Source: Chloroflexota bacterium
GTDB taxonomy: Bacteria > Chloroflexota > Anaerolineae > Promineifilales > Promineifilaceae
Length of the DNA stretch: 64,000 nucleotides
Reading direction: 5' to 3'
Assembly (NCBI GenBank): GCA_017993775.1
Contig: JAGOMA010000021.1
Location: forward strand, 34,487 to 98,486
The notes under the pieces: generated by a model
Databases searched by the model: none
Told to the model about the DNA's origin: nothing
The model's input: the letters and a program-made list of their open reading frames with translations, nothing else
Shown here: positions 10,701 through 19,724 of the stretch, one piece after another
Position numbering within the stretch: position 1 is the stretch's first letter
Layout: each line of letters opens with the position of its first letter
Made by a program: the position numbers and the translations under genes

Positions 10701-13700
10701 GCCAGTTGATCGGCATACAGCCCTTGCAAAGTGGCCGTATCCAGTTCGTTTTTCGCCGCCACCAGCAAAGCGTCATTGGCCGCATTTTGCCAACGGCCGC
10801 CGAAGTACCCCCAATACCAGTAGGAGTTGTAGCCGGTAGGGATTTGGCTGCTGTGGAACATCTTAAAGCCAAACGGATCGTACCGTTCATCAAAATACCA
10901 GCCGGTGATGTAGGCGTCGGCTGTGCCGCGTTGGATGTCATTCCAATACCGGTTGTTGTCGTTGTCTGGGTAGGTGATGATGTTCGCGTCGATGCCCACG
11001 GCGGCCATGTTGGCCTGGAAAGCGGCGGCGACGTTCAGATAAGCCTGATTGCCGCCATACCCGGCGTAGAGATCAAACTGGAGTTCTACGCCGCCTTTGT
11101 CCCGAATACCATTCCCGTTGTGGTCACTCCACCCGGCGGCGGTGAGCAGAGCGGCGGCGGCGGATGGGTCGTAGTTGTATTGGTTGACGGTGTCGCTGTA
11201 CATGATGTGGCTGGGAGCCAACCAGCTATCGGCGACGAGGCCGTTGAAGATGTTGGGCGCAGCCTGGGCGCGGTTGAAGGCGATATAGATGGCCTGGCGC
11301 ACGGCCGTTTCCTGGAAGTACGGCCGTTCCGTATTCGGAATAATGCTAAAGTACCCAAGGTCTTCGCTTTCGTATAGAGCCAGCCCGTAGGTCTCGTAAT
11401 CGGGCGGCAGGCTGCTGGCAACATTCACGCCCACATCGGCTGCGCCATTTACCACACTGTAGAACGGGTCATTGGTGAAGAGGAAGCGCACCCGCGGAAT
11501 GCGCGGCAGGCCAAGGCTGCGTTTGTGGTAATTGGGGTTGGCAAGCACCTCCAGGTGACTGCCGGGAACCCAGTCGGTAATCATGTAGGGTCCGTTACCT
11601 GGCAGCTTGTGGGCGAAGACGCTGAGCCATTTCACATCCAGCGGGTACTGCCCGGCCAGCGAATGTTCTGGCAGCAGGTAGGTGATAGCCAGTAGATAGC
11701 TGGTGGGGAAGGCGCGGAACTGGTAGGTGGCCACGGCCGTCAGCGCATTCGGTGTGACGATACTCTCAATCTTGGTGACATTGCCCATCTGCGCCAACCA
11801 GGTATCCGACCAGGGGGTGGGCTGGGTCTGCATCTCCCAGGTAAAGCGGATATCGGCCGAGGTTAGCGGCGCGCCATCCGACCAGAGCATACCGGGCTTC
11901 AGCGTGTAGGTGACGACGAGGTGGTCGTTGATGATGGCTGCGCCGCTGTTGCCTAATGTGGGAATTTGTGTCAGCAGTTCGCTGGTCCAGTCGCCGCTGT
12001 CGTTTAGAGAGACCAGCGGCTCATTGAGGGCGGCCAGAATTTGCTCGCCATGGTATTGGGCGTTCCAGAAGGTGTTGCCGCCGGAAGAAAGGGCGTTGTA
12101 GTTAAAGGTGTCCTGGGTTTGGATGGTGAACGGCCGTTCCGGCATGGTTCCAGCCGTCATTTGCAGGTTCACCTGGTGGTCGCTGTTGGCGGCAATCGTG
12201 AGGGTGGTTGTGAACAGGCCGTAGTTCCAGTTGCCGCAGGTGCCAATGGCCTGCACCAGCGAGTCGCCGGGCCATACACCTTCCAGGTAGTAGCCGCCGT
12301 TTTCATCGGTGCAGCTGGAGGATGCTACGTCGCGGTTAACGGCCGTGTCAATATTCCTGACAACCACGTGAATACCGGGAAGCGGATCGCCGCTGCTGCT
12401 GTCGGTAATCTGGCCATGAACGGTGGCGGTCCGTTCCACACTCATCGTCACCATCGTCGTCGCCGGCAGCGGGTCAACTGTTACCGGCGTGGCGTCGGCG
12501 TATTGATGTACGCTGCTGTTGGGGTAGTAGACAACCGGTATAAAATCTCCGGCAAACATCAGCTTATGCTCGCCAACCGGCACGTCGATGGTGAAGTAGC
12601 CATCCGGCTGGCTGTATCCTTCCCAAAAGCCTGTCGCATTGATGGCCACTACGCGCATGCCTTCAATCGGCGTTGCGCCGTTGCTTTCGTAGACATAACC
12701 TTCAATTTGACCACGCCAGGGCACATCGAAGTCGAAACCGCCCACGGTTTCACCTGTCTGCAGGGGAATCAGTGTTAGCCAGTTGTAGTCTAATCCGCCA
12801 TACGCCGTGCGCATACGGCCGGAACCCCAATCATCGGCCCACAATTCATATTCGGCGGGCGGCAGATTGGTGATGGCATAACAACCGTTGGCGTCGGTTT
12901 GCGCACCGTTGTTCATCTCGCCAGAATTGGCGTTTACCCACATATTGACGACCGGCGCGCCGCCATCGGTGATGCAGCCGGTGATGGTTGCGCCCATACC
13001 CAAATCAAAGTCCCAGTTGGTTTGCTGTGCCAGCTCAAATTGGTGGGCCCATTTGTGCATCAGGTCTGGTCCAGCAGGGCGGGCGCTGACTCCCCAACGG
13101 CTATCGTAGATGGGCGGCACGGGCAGGATGTAATCGCCGTTTGCATCTGTGCGGCGATTTGTGCCGTACCAGATGCCATCTACTTTCCACGCATCAACGG
13201 AAATGTCGGCGTTAGAATAGCCGGGCGGCATGGTGATATGTCCGGTGAGCCAGACGCCGGGGTCTAGGATGAAATTGAGGCCGCCGGTGGTCGCTTCACT
13301 GGTAACAGAAACGAAGGCGGCGGTTGATAAATCATACACATCGCCATAGTACTCTTGAACAAGGAGTTGGCCATTCTGGTCGGTGTTGGCCAGGATGGTG
13401 TAGCTGTCGGGCGGGAGAGGGCCGATGAGATAGTTGCCATCGACATCGGTATATCCGTCGGCAATGTGGTTGGCGCACCAGGGGCAGTTGCCGTTGCCCT
13501 GCACGGCTATCATGCGCAGGTTTTCTACCGGCTGCAAGGCATCATCGGTGACAGTACCGGCGAGATAGCCGCCTTTTTCGAGGGTGAAATTGATGCTGGT
13601 GATAGGCGTACTGCCGCCATTCAGGGTTAGGATGTTGGCTTCATCCCAGTTGCGTTTTTCATTGTAGTATTCCTGGCTGTATTCATTGAGCTGTTCCTGG

Positions 13701-16171
13701 CACCAGTTCCAATCGCCGCCGGAGGAGACGCGGTAATCGCCAAAGGGAATGGCGCGATGGGTATAGTAGCCGTCGTTGTCTGTGCAGGTTCCCCAACCCC
13801 AATTGTTGGCATGGATGTCAACTTTGGTATTGGCGATGGGCAGCCCACTGTTTTGATCAACAACGCGGCCGGTGATGATGCCGCCGGGTTCGAGCGGGAA
13901 GTTTATGCTGCCAGTTGTGCTGCCGCCAGAAACATTTACCGGTGTGGCCAACTGCCGATCAAGGACGCCAGGATAGAATTGGAAGGCATAACCATCGGGG
14001 ATCCAGTTGGTGTCGTCAACGGCCACGCGGAAATCGCCGTCGTAGAGGCCGGTGATGGTATAGAGGCCGGTGGCGTCGCTCCAGCCTTCGCCTACGTAGT
14101 TGTTGCTGGTAAATTCGCTGGCGCTGACGCGAACGCCTTGGAGGGGGAAGCCGGTATCGGCCCCTGTGATCTGGCCGGTGATACGGCCGCCGATGCTGAC
14201 AGTAAAGTCTATGTTGGTATAGAGCAGGTGGGCGCTGTCGAGGGTGAAGGTGTCGGCCGCATTGGGGTCGATGGTTTCGGGGAAGTATTCACGGATATAG
14301 TCGGAAGTCTGGTTGAGGCACCAGTTCCAACCGCCGCCGGCGATGATTTTGTAGCTACCGAAGGGGACGCCGTTCATGTAGTAACGGCCGTTTGCATCCG
14401 TACAGGTACCATATCCGCCGGCATCTACATCTATATTGATATTTGCCAGGGGGGTAATTCCATCATCGGCGTAAACTGTGCCGCTGAAAGCGCCGCCAGG
14501 CAGCAGGTCGAAGTTGATATTGGTGATGGTGCTGTTGGTAACCACAGGCACGCGGTCAGACAGATGATGGAAAGGTTGATGATCGTAATATTGGCGAGCA
14601 TACCCTAAAGGCAGGTTGTTGGTATCGTCTACAGCCACACGATAATCGGCGGCCGGCAAAGCGGTGATGGTATAGACGCCGCTGGCATCCGTCCAGCCGC
14701 TTGCACCAATCCAGCCGGTGTCGTATTCGTTGGCGTTAACGTGCAACTCGGGAACCGGCAGGCCGGTTGCGTTCTCTAAAACCCGGCCGGTGATGACCCC
14801 GCCTATGTCAAGGGTGAAGTTGGTGTTGGGATAGTCGTCGTTGCCGGCCTGCAGGACAAAGGGGGTGGCGGTATTGGCGTCGCTGGTTTCGTTGTAGTAT
14901 TCAACGGCATAGAGAGATGGCTGGTTGAGGCACCAGTTCCAATCGCCGCTGGCGCGGATTTTGTAGCTGCCGTAGGGGAGGCCGTCGAGAATGTAACGGC
15001 CGTTTGCATCTGTGCATGTACCCGCGCCGCCTTGCTCAATGTCGACGCCGATGTTGGGCAAAGGCGTCATGCCGTCGGCCGCGTATACCGTGCCGGTGAT
15101 GCGCCCGCCGGGTTGAAGGATGACAGTGACGCTGACGGTTCCTGCGCCAACGACGGGCAAGCGTTGGGCATCGTTTTCATTAGATTGGCCGTCGTACCAT
15201 TGGTCGGCCCAGGGGTAGGGAGCGTTGACCGAAAGTGTGTAGTTGTCGTCGGGAAGGCCGCCCAGGTAGAAACGGCCGTCGCTGAGGACATAGGTGTTGC
15301 CATACTGCTGTTGGTTGGGGTATGGCGTACGCGACCCAATGCCATAAACCCAGGCCGGCGTGACACCATCATCTTCAAAGACAAAGCCCTGAATGATGCC
15401 ATAGGGAGGCGTTGTAATTTCTCCGACAACCGGTTGGTCGCCGATAATTTCTACATAGCCCACGAAGGTGGTATCGCCAATGGCGGCGGTATCCATGTTG
15501 TAGATCATGCTTTCGTCAGGGGCTAGCAGAAAGGGGCCGTCCGAGCCATCATACTGGCCGTTAAGCCAGAAGAAATCGAGAAAATAATTCATGGCGGCCG
15601 AGCCGGTATTGGTGAAGATGAAAGTAGAGGAAAAAGCCTCGGGGTAGCCAGTAGCGCGATGCAGAGGCTGTAGAGTAAGCGTGTACAGGCCGGTGGTGGC
15701 CAGGGGGGCGTGGCTGCTGATTCGTGGTTCGTAACTTGTGGTCCGAACGTCGCGCTCCATCGTCGGCATTGGTTCGGGGTTTACCGTGGTCGGAGTCTGG
15801 TTTACGGCATCGGGATTATGGTTTACGGCGTATACATTACGACCTTCGGTCAGGTCACGCTGCCGCCACCAACCAATGGGCAGGTAATCAGAGGGAGGAC
15901 GGATAGTCATATTGCGATCTGGCAAGGCAAACAAATCAGCGGTGTCCTGAGTTTCTGGAGTTGTAGATTGTTCAACAGGGCTACTGGTTCTATCGGAAGG
16001 GGCAGGTAGAAAAGTGACTTGAGAAGGGTTGTCGGGAACGGCCGTTCTTGGCAACGACTCTCGCGCAGGCGAGACAATGACCAGTGTCTGACCATGAGCA
16101 AATGATAATAGCATCGATAAAGCCAAAAAGGAAAAACCAAGGGACAACAGAAGAACGGTAAAACGGCGCAT
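7769..16171 (-). CDS. Giant secreted multidomain protein with embedded oligopeptide-binding domain
   Basis: 2800 residues. Signal peptide about 1-27. Residues about 255-1340 hold eleven carboxypeptidase-regulatory-like beta-sandwich repeats, each opening with G-x-[IL]-[TS]-G-x-[VI] (GRITGTVYA, GIITGRVV) and carrying DANGRY and GSYKI motifs. Residues about 1345-1880 look like a full SBP_bac_5 solute-binding domain: LNEPLVSLN, YTLKPGMLWSDGAPLTSADI, GNGPYMITDW, AVRQAIYIAFNR and a final QLPIWPFAHQ. Two DUF11 units (about 1880-2130), Ig-like and further DUF11/NEW3-like units follow, and the protein ends in EYTVYLPMMLR. Start ATG 16171 has a weak AAAGGTGG site. No permease genes are adjacent, so the binding domain may be a surface peptide receptor or a decoy for adhesion, not part of an importer. 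Frame is intact over 8.4 kb. Confidence 0.85.
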   Translation of the reverse strand: MRRFTVLLLSLGFSFLALSMLLSFAHGQTLVIVSPARESLPRTAVPDNPSQVTFLPAPSDRTSSPVEQSTTPETQDTADLFALPDRNMTIRPPSDYLPIGWWRQRDLTEGRNVYAVNHNPDAVNQTPTTVNPEPMPTMERDVRTTSYEPRISSHAPLATTGLYTLTLQPLHRATGYPEAFSSTFIFTNTGSAAMNYFLDFFWLNGQYDGSDGPFLLAPDESMIYNMDTAAIGDTTFVGYVEIIGDQPVVGEITTPPYGIIQGFVFEDDGVTPAWVYGIGSRTPYPNQQQYGNTYVLSDGRFYLGGLPDDNYTLSVNAPYPWADQWYDGQSNENDAQRLPVVGAGTVSVTVILQPGGRITGTVYAADGMTPLPNIGVDIEQGGAGTCTDANGRYILDGLPYGSYKIRASGDWNWCLNQPSLYAVEYYNETSDANTATPFVLQAGNDDYPNTNFTLDIGGVITGRVLENATGLPVPELHVNANEYDTGWIGASGWTDASGVYTITALPAADYRVAVDDTNNLPLGYARQYYDHQPFHHLSDRVPVVTNSTITNINFDLLPGGAFSGTVYADDGITPLANINIDVDAGGYGTCTDANGRYYMNGVPFGSYKIIAGGGWNWCLNQTSDYIREYFPETIDPNAADTFTLDSAHLLYTNIDFTVSIGGRITGQITGADTGFPLQGVRVSASEFTSNNYVGEGWSDATGLYTITGLYDGDFRVAVDDTNWIPDGYAFQFYPGVLDRQLATPVNVSGGSTTGSINFPLEPGGIITGRVVDQNSGLPIANTKVDIHANNWGWGTCTDNDGYYTHRAIPFGDYRVSSGGDWNWCQEQLNEYSQEYYNEKRNWDEANILTLNGGSTPITSINFTLEKGGYLAGTVTDDALQPVENLRMIAVQGNGNCPWCANHIADGYTDVDGNYLIGPLPPDSYTILANTDQNGQLLVQEYYGDVYDLSTAAFVSVTSEATTGGLNFILDPGVWLTGHITMPPGYSNADISVDAWKVDGIWYGTNRRTDANGDYILPVPPIYDSRWGVSARPAGPDLMHKWAHQFELAQQTNWDFDLGMGATITGCITDGGAPVVNMWVNANSGEMNNGAQTDANGCYAITNLPPAEYELWADDWGSGRMRTAYGGLDYNWLTLIPLQTGETVGGFDFDVPWRGQIEGYVYESNGATPIEGMRVVAINATGFWEGYSQPDGYFTIDVPVGEHKLMFAGDFIPVVYYPNSSVHQYADATPVTVDPLPATTMVTMSVERTATVHGQITDSSSGDPLPGIHVVVRNIDTAVNRDVASSSCTDENGGYYLEGVWPGDSLVQAIGTCGNWNYGLFTTTLTIAANSDHQVNLQMTAGTMPERPFTIQTQDTFNYNALSSGGNTFWNAQYHGEQILAALNEPLVSLNDSGDWTSELLTQIPTLGNSGAAIINDHLVVTYTLKPGMLWSDGAPLTSADIRFTWEMQTQPTPWSDTWLAQMGNVTKIESIVTPNALTAVATYQFRAFPTSYLLAITYLLPEHSLAGQYPLDVKWLSVFAHKLPGNGPYMITDWVPGSHLEVLANPNYHKRSLGLPRIPRVRFLFTNDPFYSVVNGAADVGVNVASSLPPDYETYGLALYESEDLGYFSIIPNTERPYFQETAVRQAIYIAFNRAQAAPNIFNGLVADSWLAPSHIMYSDTVNQYNYDPSAAAALLTAAGWSDHNGNGIRDKGGVELQFDLYAGYGGNQAYLNVAAAFQANMAAVGIDANIITYPDNDNNRYWNDIQRGTADAYITGWYFDERYDPFGFKMFHSSQIPTGYNSYWYWGYFGGRWQNAANDALLVAAKNELDTATLQGLYADQLALQTDQLPIWPFAHQLHMDTAVPTLLNFRPAAYLPATWNIEEWYIPANPYDLTVRKTLAANSLPPQPGNNITYAITLRNAGYFPVSGATLVDTLPAEVTFVSAVPAPSAVNGRDLTWNLGTIPGSSAAQVLRVTVHIPDATPHGTPLLNAVAIFGDQPDTFPGNNGYNYQVIVRDDVDLAISKFGVGETAIGETFSYFLDYANWGGAPASGAAISDTLPAEMSFISANPAPDVIAGDTLTWNLPELAGNQWGGQIEITAEVVGAGTVINTADILFGGTDVDPGNNTAVSTAEINDILAPIITQPTQGVADGTPTVAGLAPSEAVVELWDLTSAFNLVAPVAPTLLITTTADISGTFAVELALNEGTYVVTAVAHKAGLSSGYSNTATFSVNHSLPLDTDSIEITADGATISRGVVRANKYTMPHRLLDVGATLACAGTLNAHLEITENGLFTYPVPALSLSSLGGDEWRALFHLWLAEPHSTYDVWLSWDCDGVITRELLVYILIDPDGYLYDQSLVNAGSPITDSLLLEGTITAFVLVGDAWQVWPAEYYGQTNPQVTDEATADGVLEAGYYSFLTPPGKYRITAVAAGYQPYQSPVLTVIDTPIHLDIGLEPITGGTGQTVSPANLANSTKRVDMSAAWVGDVLTYDIQLANSGGEATAVLHLTDVVPANTSYVDGSLGWDVGSAAYDVGSDSVWWEGSLAAGQTVHISYQAQVVDSPGAPFSVTNLSQVTGSVANLATLKPLTAVTAIQNNVGLTLSANDAASDDPGATVVYQVEIGNTGNSTDTFTIAADSNLGWLATTFAPVTLGAGMTTTLPVAVTIPTNALAATEDVTTLTIASSLSSAVSGDVRFTTSANQVAAISLTTAAPQSAEPGTAVTYTHPLRNTGNGVDTFVLTAVSNQGWSVTTSGNPTLDPGETAVVQVVVHIPAGTASNTKDRTTLTARSAFDNGVLATAVDVTTAVRPEYTVYLPMMLR

Positions 16172-16338
16172 GGATGATCCACCTTTAGGTAAAGAACCGA
16201 TGTTGCTTTGACACTATACAATTGTTAAATGCCAATTTTAGGGTTTTTTCGGGGGGGCAAGCAGCCACTCTCATCTGTGTTAGAGAGTTCGGGCTCCCAG
16301 TGGTGTCACTATAGATCGCGGAAACAACGAGCAGCCAG

Positions 16339-16366
16339 TGACAAATGTCATCTTAAAGTGATGACA
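16339..16366. promoter_or_regulatory. TGACA/TGTCA inverted repeat with third half-site
   Basis: TGACA-AA-TGTCA at 16339-16350 is followed by another TGACA at 16362-16366, about 170 bp upstream of the giant surface gene start. A related TGACATTTTGTGACA sits at 19841-19855 upstream of the lipoprotein gene. Both share an AAG[AG]TGACATTT core when read on one strand. Paired pentamers of this sort fit a dimeric response regulator, but the protein is unknown. Confidence 0.35.
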
Positions 16367-16677
16367 AACGTAAGGAAAAAGGAGGTTTCGGAAGCCAGGA
16401 TTCGAAGCTTCGAACGGTGAGGGATTGGGACATCAATCGCCTGAGGTATTCTGGGGTATGCCCTGCTTGGTTCTCCGGCTTCGACCTGGCAGCTGCTAGC
16501 CGGTAAGGCCATTGCCGAATTATTTTATGGCCTGCTTGGGCAGTGATGTTGTCCTGTTGGTCTTTCGTTACCCCATCGTGCAATGGCCGCTGGCTGTCCT
16601 GGCGAGCACAACCGATGAGCTGTGCTGCGAGAAGGCGGTACAGGTGGTGGAAATGCGTAAGGCGGCCGACGCACTAA

Positions 16678-16707
16678 CAGCGGTCCACAGAATTCTGTGG
16701 ACCGCTG
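16678..16707. repeat. Perfect 30-bp palindrome
   Basis: The 15-bp arm CAGCGGTCCACAGAA is followed immediately by its exact reverse complement, centred on GAATTC, with no spacer. It lies in the decayed region and has no T-tract, so it is not a standard terminator. It could be a protein-binding site or part of a decayed mobile element. Confidence 0.75.
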
Positions 16708-16828
16708 CTGGCCGTACTGCTTACGGCGGATTGGGAAAATCTGGTAGGTGGGTTGGCGGTTGATAGGTATGTGGGTCGCCGGGTTCGCGCCCAGGCTGTT
16801 AATGACCTTGTGCTTGGGGTTTCCCGTT

Positions 16829-17060
16829 TTATTGGACACGGCCATAGTTCTTCAAGGCGGCGCGGGCGCAGACATAGGCGTAGGAGACAGCGGTTGGTCG
16901 CTGTTTTTCACGAAGGCCAGCAGCGCTGTCTGGGTCATGTCTGACCAGTAGGTGCGCCATTCACGGCCGTTGAACCCCTACTGCCCCATCCCAACTCCCG
17001 CGCCAGGCCCACGATGCGCCGCTGTAACTCGGCCAGTTGCAAATCCGCTGCCGCCATCGC
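16829..17060 (-). pseudogene. Possible frameshifted gene remnant
   Basis: Read on the minus strand, coding-like stretches follow one another in different frames: LAELQRRIVGLARELGWG (about 17045-16985), then NGREWRTYWSDMTQTALLAF (about 16968-16905), then AYVCARAALKNYG (about 16880-16840). Each has a plausible amino-acid mix, and together they suggest one gene broken by two frameshifts. I do not recognise the family. It could also be chance, as the pieces are short. Confidence 0.3.
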
Positions 17061-17461
17061 AAACGCATGGGAGAAACCCCTGCCTACTTCTGGCGGCATT
17101 TGGATAATGCCAATCGGCTGTGGGACGGCCGTTCCAACCCGGCGCGCCCCTGACGACGATGCCCAACGCCCCAGCCTATCTCTTCTACGACCTGAATTTC
17201 CACGAACTGGCCCGCCACGCGTTCCACGTTCGTCTCCGTCCCGACGTTATCCCTTCCTCCGGCGCGCTGCTGACCACGGGCGGCTCGGTGTTCACACCCT
17301 GCTCACCGGGCTGAAGACCGTCAATCTGGTACAACTCACCCGGCTTCGATGACCGGCTCCTCCGTTTCACCTCCTACCCCCATCTGCTGTCCCCAATAAA
17401 AACCGGCGAGCGGGTGCTTCCACCAGTCCGTGTCAGGTCTGTGCACATGGGGCGCACCTAT

Positions 17462-19030
17462 TTACGGCTGTATGATCAGCGGCAAATAATTGAGGTAGTC
17501 AACTCGTGTGGTCAGGGCGACGACAGCCGTCTGGTTGGCGTCCCCTTGCGAAACGGCGCTAACGTTGACGCTGTCCATCTCCCCACCCAGGCCATTGGCC
17601 GGGATGGCTACGATCACGCTGATGGCCGAGCTCTCATTTGCGCCCAGGGTGATGCTGGCCTGACTGAGCTGCGCCGGCCAGACGGCCGTGCCCAATGTCA
17701 GGTCAATCGTGTCCGTGATGTTGCCTGTGTTGGTCAAGGTAAGGGTGTGGCTAACGGCCGTGCCCGGCCAGCCCGCCAATGTGCCCGCGCCGGACATGAC
17801 AAAACCATAAACCGGGGGAACCGGGATGGTTTCCACCGCGCCCACATCACAGCCTGCTCCCTGCGGTCGATCCACGCCACGCTGATCCGTCGGCGGCGCG
17901 CCATCGGCGCACGTGCCCATGTCCTCGGCCGGGCTGCCGGGCAGCAGGTCGTGGGTTCTGGTCAATTCGGTGGGCAACCCCGTGCCGGTGAAGCCCAACG
18001 AGGCCAGCAGCGCCTCAGTATCCGGCTGATTGCCATCGGTCGCCGCAGCGCCACAGCTTACACCAGACCACAGGCTGTAGATAAGGCTGTCTGGCGCTTT
18101 ATAAAAGAGGCATTGGTCGTTGGCCGCCGTTGGGGCCGTGTTTTGCGCCAGAATGACGTTGATCATGGTGAGTTGGGGCACGCTGCCACTGTCGTGCAAA
18201 ATGCCGCCGCCGCCACCAATTGCCTGGTTCCCGGCAATAGTGACATTGACCAATGTGGTTACGCCGTTGTTAAACAGGCCGCCGCCAAAATTGGCCTGAT
18301 TGCCTGACAGCGTGCTATTACTCATCACAATCGTGGCGGTGGCGGAATTTAGAATCGCGCCGCCATCGCCAGCGATGTTGGTCGCCAGGGTGACGTTACT
18401 AAGGGCAGCGCTCTGGTTGTTGTACAGCCCGCCGCCGGCGCTGGCGACTGTATTGTCGGCCAGGGTGACGTTGGTCAGGGTGAGGGCGCCGTTATTAAAA
18501 ATACCGCCGCCATAATTGGCGTTGTTGTTGGCCAAAATGACGTTGCTGAGAACGGCCGTACCGCCATTATTGTGCAATCCGCCGCCGGTGCTGGTGGCTG
18601 TGTTCTGGCTCAGGTAGCTGTCGGTCAAGGTCAGGTAACCACTGGCGGCCACCTGAATCGCCCCGCCAAAAGCCGCCTGCCCGTGTGTCAGAGTGAGGCG
18701 GCGTACTTCTACCGGGCTGCCCGTAATCAGGAACGGCCGTACCGCGCCGCCGCCGGAAAGGGTGATCAGGTCGCCGCCATCTATGATGATGTCATCGGTT
18801 AGCGTTTTGGTGCTGGTAAACTGGATGGTATGGGGATTTGCGCCGCAGTTAAACGTAATCGCGCCACCGCCGCCACCGGCAGCCGCCAGAGCCGTGTCGA
18901 AGGCGGCTTCGGTGCAGCTTTCCGCAGAGCCATCTCCCACCACGGCATCGGCGGCCCGAATTTGCACTGCGCTTCCGGCCAGCATCAGAAAAAGAACAAG
19001 GGTAATAAACCAAAGTTGATAGTGCTTCAT
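17462..19030 (-). CDS. Secreted right-handed beta-helix (polymorphic-repeat-like) protein
   Basis: 522 residues. Signal peptide about 1-26 (LFLMLAGSAVQIRA). Residues about 90-320 hold repeated GGG-[LI]-x-N and SNVTLA/LTNVTLADN motifs that build a parallel beta-helix, as in Pmp-like and CSLREAI-type proteins. The segment DMGTCADGAPPTDQRGVDRP (about 375-395) is the usual end of such helices. A NEW3-like beta-sandwich (NTGNITDTIDL, about 430-505) precedes a C-terminal YLPLIIQP tail. Probable adhesin or surface-layer component. It shares the last module and the tail with the giant gene to its left and lies in the same orientation as the lipoprotein gene 58 bp upstream. Confidence 0.8.
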   Translation of the reverse strand: MKHYQLWFITLVLFLMLAGSAVQIRAADAVVGDGSAESCTEAAFDTALAAAGGGGGAITFNCGANPHTIQFTSTKTLTDDIIIDGGDLITLSGGGAVRPFLITGSPVEVRRLTLTHGQAAFGGAIQVAASGYLTLTDSYLSQNTATSTGGGLHNNGGTAVLSNVILANNNANYGGGIFNNGALTLTNVTLADNTVASAGGGLYNNQSAALSNVTLATNIAGDGGAILNSATATIVMSNSTLSGNQANFGGGLFNNGVTTLVNVTIAGNQAIGGGGGILHDSGSVPQLTMINVILAQNTAPTAANDQCLFYKAPDSLIYSLWSGVSCGAAATDGNQPDTEALLASLGFTGTGLPTELTRTHDLLPGSPAEDMGTCADGAPPTDQRGVDRPQGAGCDVGAVETIPVPPVYGFVMSGAGTLAGWPGTAVSHTLTLTNTGNITDTIDLTLGTAVWPAQLSQASITLGANESSAISVIVAIPANGLGGEMDSVNVSAVSQGDANQTAVVALTTRVDYLNYLPLIIQP

Positions 19031-19088
19031 GTGTGTCTCCTGTTGTTTTTATTATCACTTGTGGCGTAATCCGGGAACGGTTTACGGA

Positions 19089-19724
19089 TTATGGCTCCTG
19101 GCACGTCCAGGTTACGGTCAAATCTACCTGCGCGTTGGGGTCGGGGTTGCTATTTTGCAGGGAGGCCACTTCTATCAGCCCGGTGGCGGTGAATGTACCG
19201 GAGCCATCGGCGGCGACTTCGGCCACGGCCGTTACCCCCTCACCACGCTCAAACGTTCGGTCGCCCACGGCCAGCGACGGGAACATATCCGGCAAGGCGC
19301 TCGTTTTGGTGTGCTGCATCACATATTGCCCCGGCCCGGTGTATTCGCCCAATGCAGTTAAGGCCACAATAACCGTCGGTGTCTGCTCAAATGCCTGCAC
19401 CATGGGCAAATCCAGGTGGCGCGCCGCGCCGCTGGCGGCCCATTCGGCGCAACTGGGGACATTGCCGCCAATGCCGCTGGTAAAATCGGCCGTCACACTG
19501 CCGCTGATCTGGACGTGGGTGCAAAAGCGAAAATACTCTTCGCAGCCAGTGTTGGCGGCTGCGTTCTCAACTACCGGAGCAGGTTCAATCGGTGCGGGTT
19601 GGGCGATGGGAACGGCCGTTGCCGGGTTAACGGCCGTCTGGCCACCGCTGGCCGTCTGGCCGCCGCACGCTATGCCAGCGATCGTGCTGCACAGCAACAA
19701 ACACAAAACGAGAGCTTTTTTCAT
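19089..19724 (-). CDS. Predicted lipoprotein of unknown function
   Basis: 211 residues. A type II signal peptide with lipobox IAGIAC (Cys20) predicts membrane anchoring. A short Ala/Pro/Thr-rich linker follows, then a domain with four cysteines (CEEYFRFCTHVQIS, SCAEWAAS, WTCQEP) that could form disulfides outside the cell. The repeated 'GQTA.GGQTAV' after the lipobox partly comes from the ACGGCCGT motif. I do not recognise the C-terminal domain. It sits upstream of the beta-helix gene and may be its co-transcribed partner. Confidence 0.7.
   Translation of the reverse strand: MKKALVLCLLLCSTIAGIACGGQTASGGQTAVNPATAVPIAQPAPIEPAPVVENAAANTGCEEYFRFCTHVQISGSVTADFTSGIGGNVPSCAEWAASGAARHLDLPMVQAFEQTPTVIVALTALGEYTGPGQYVMQHTKTSALPDMFPSLAVGDRTFERGEGVTAVAEVAADGSGTFTATGLIEVASLQNSNPDPNAQVDLTVTWTCQEP

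Larger units (their letters stand above)
16172..17461. other. 1.3-kb region without an intact gene; decayed sequence
   Basis: No open frame here has a recognisable domain or consistent coding character. It holds a paired TGACA/TGTCA box (16339-16366), a perfect 30-bp palindrome (16678-16707) and a likely gene remnant on the minus strand (about 16829-17060). The first 150 bp should contain the promoter of the giant minus-strand gene. The density of ACGGCCGT is low here (16952 and 17126 by eye). Confidence 0.5.

Noticed and set aside
13757..14608. 283-codon plus-strand frame opposite the 2800-residue gene
   Set aside because: Shadow of repeat sequence; Gly/Val/Asp-rich, no start signal.
17120..17314. 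Plus-strand frame with AYLFYDLNFHELARHAF
   Set aside because: Protein-like in part but without start signal or family; left within the decayed region.
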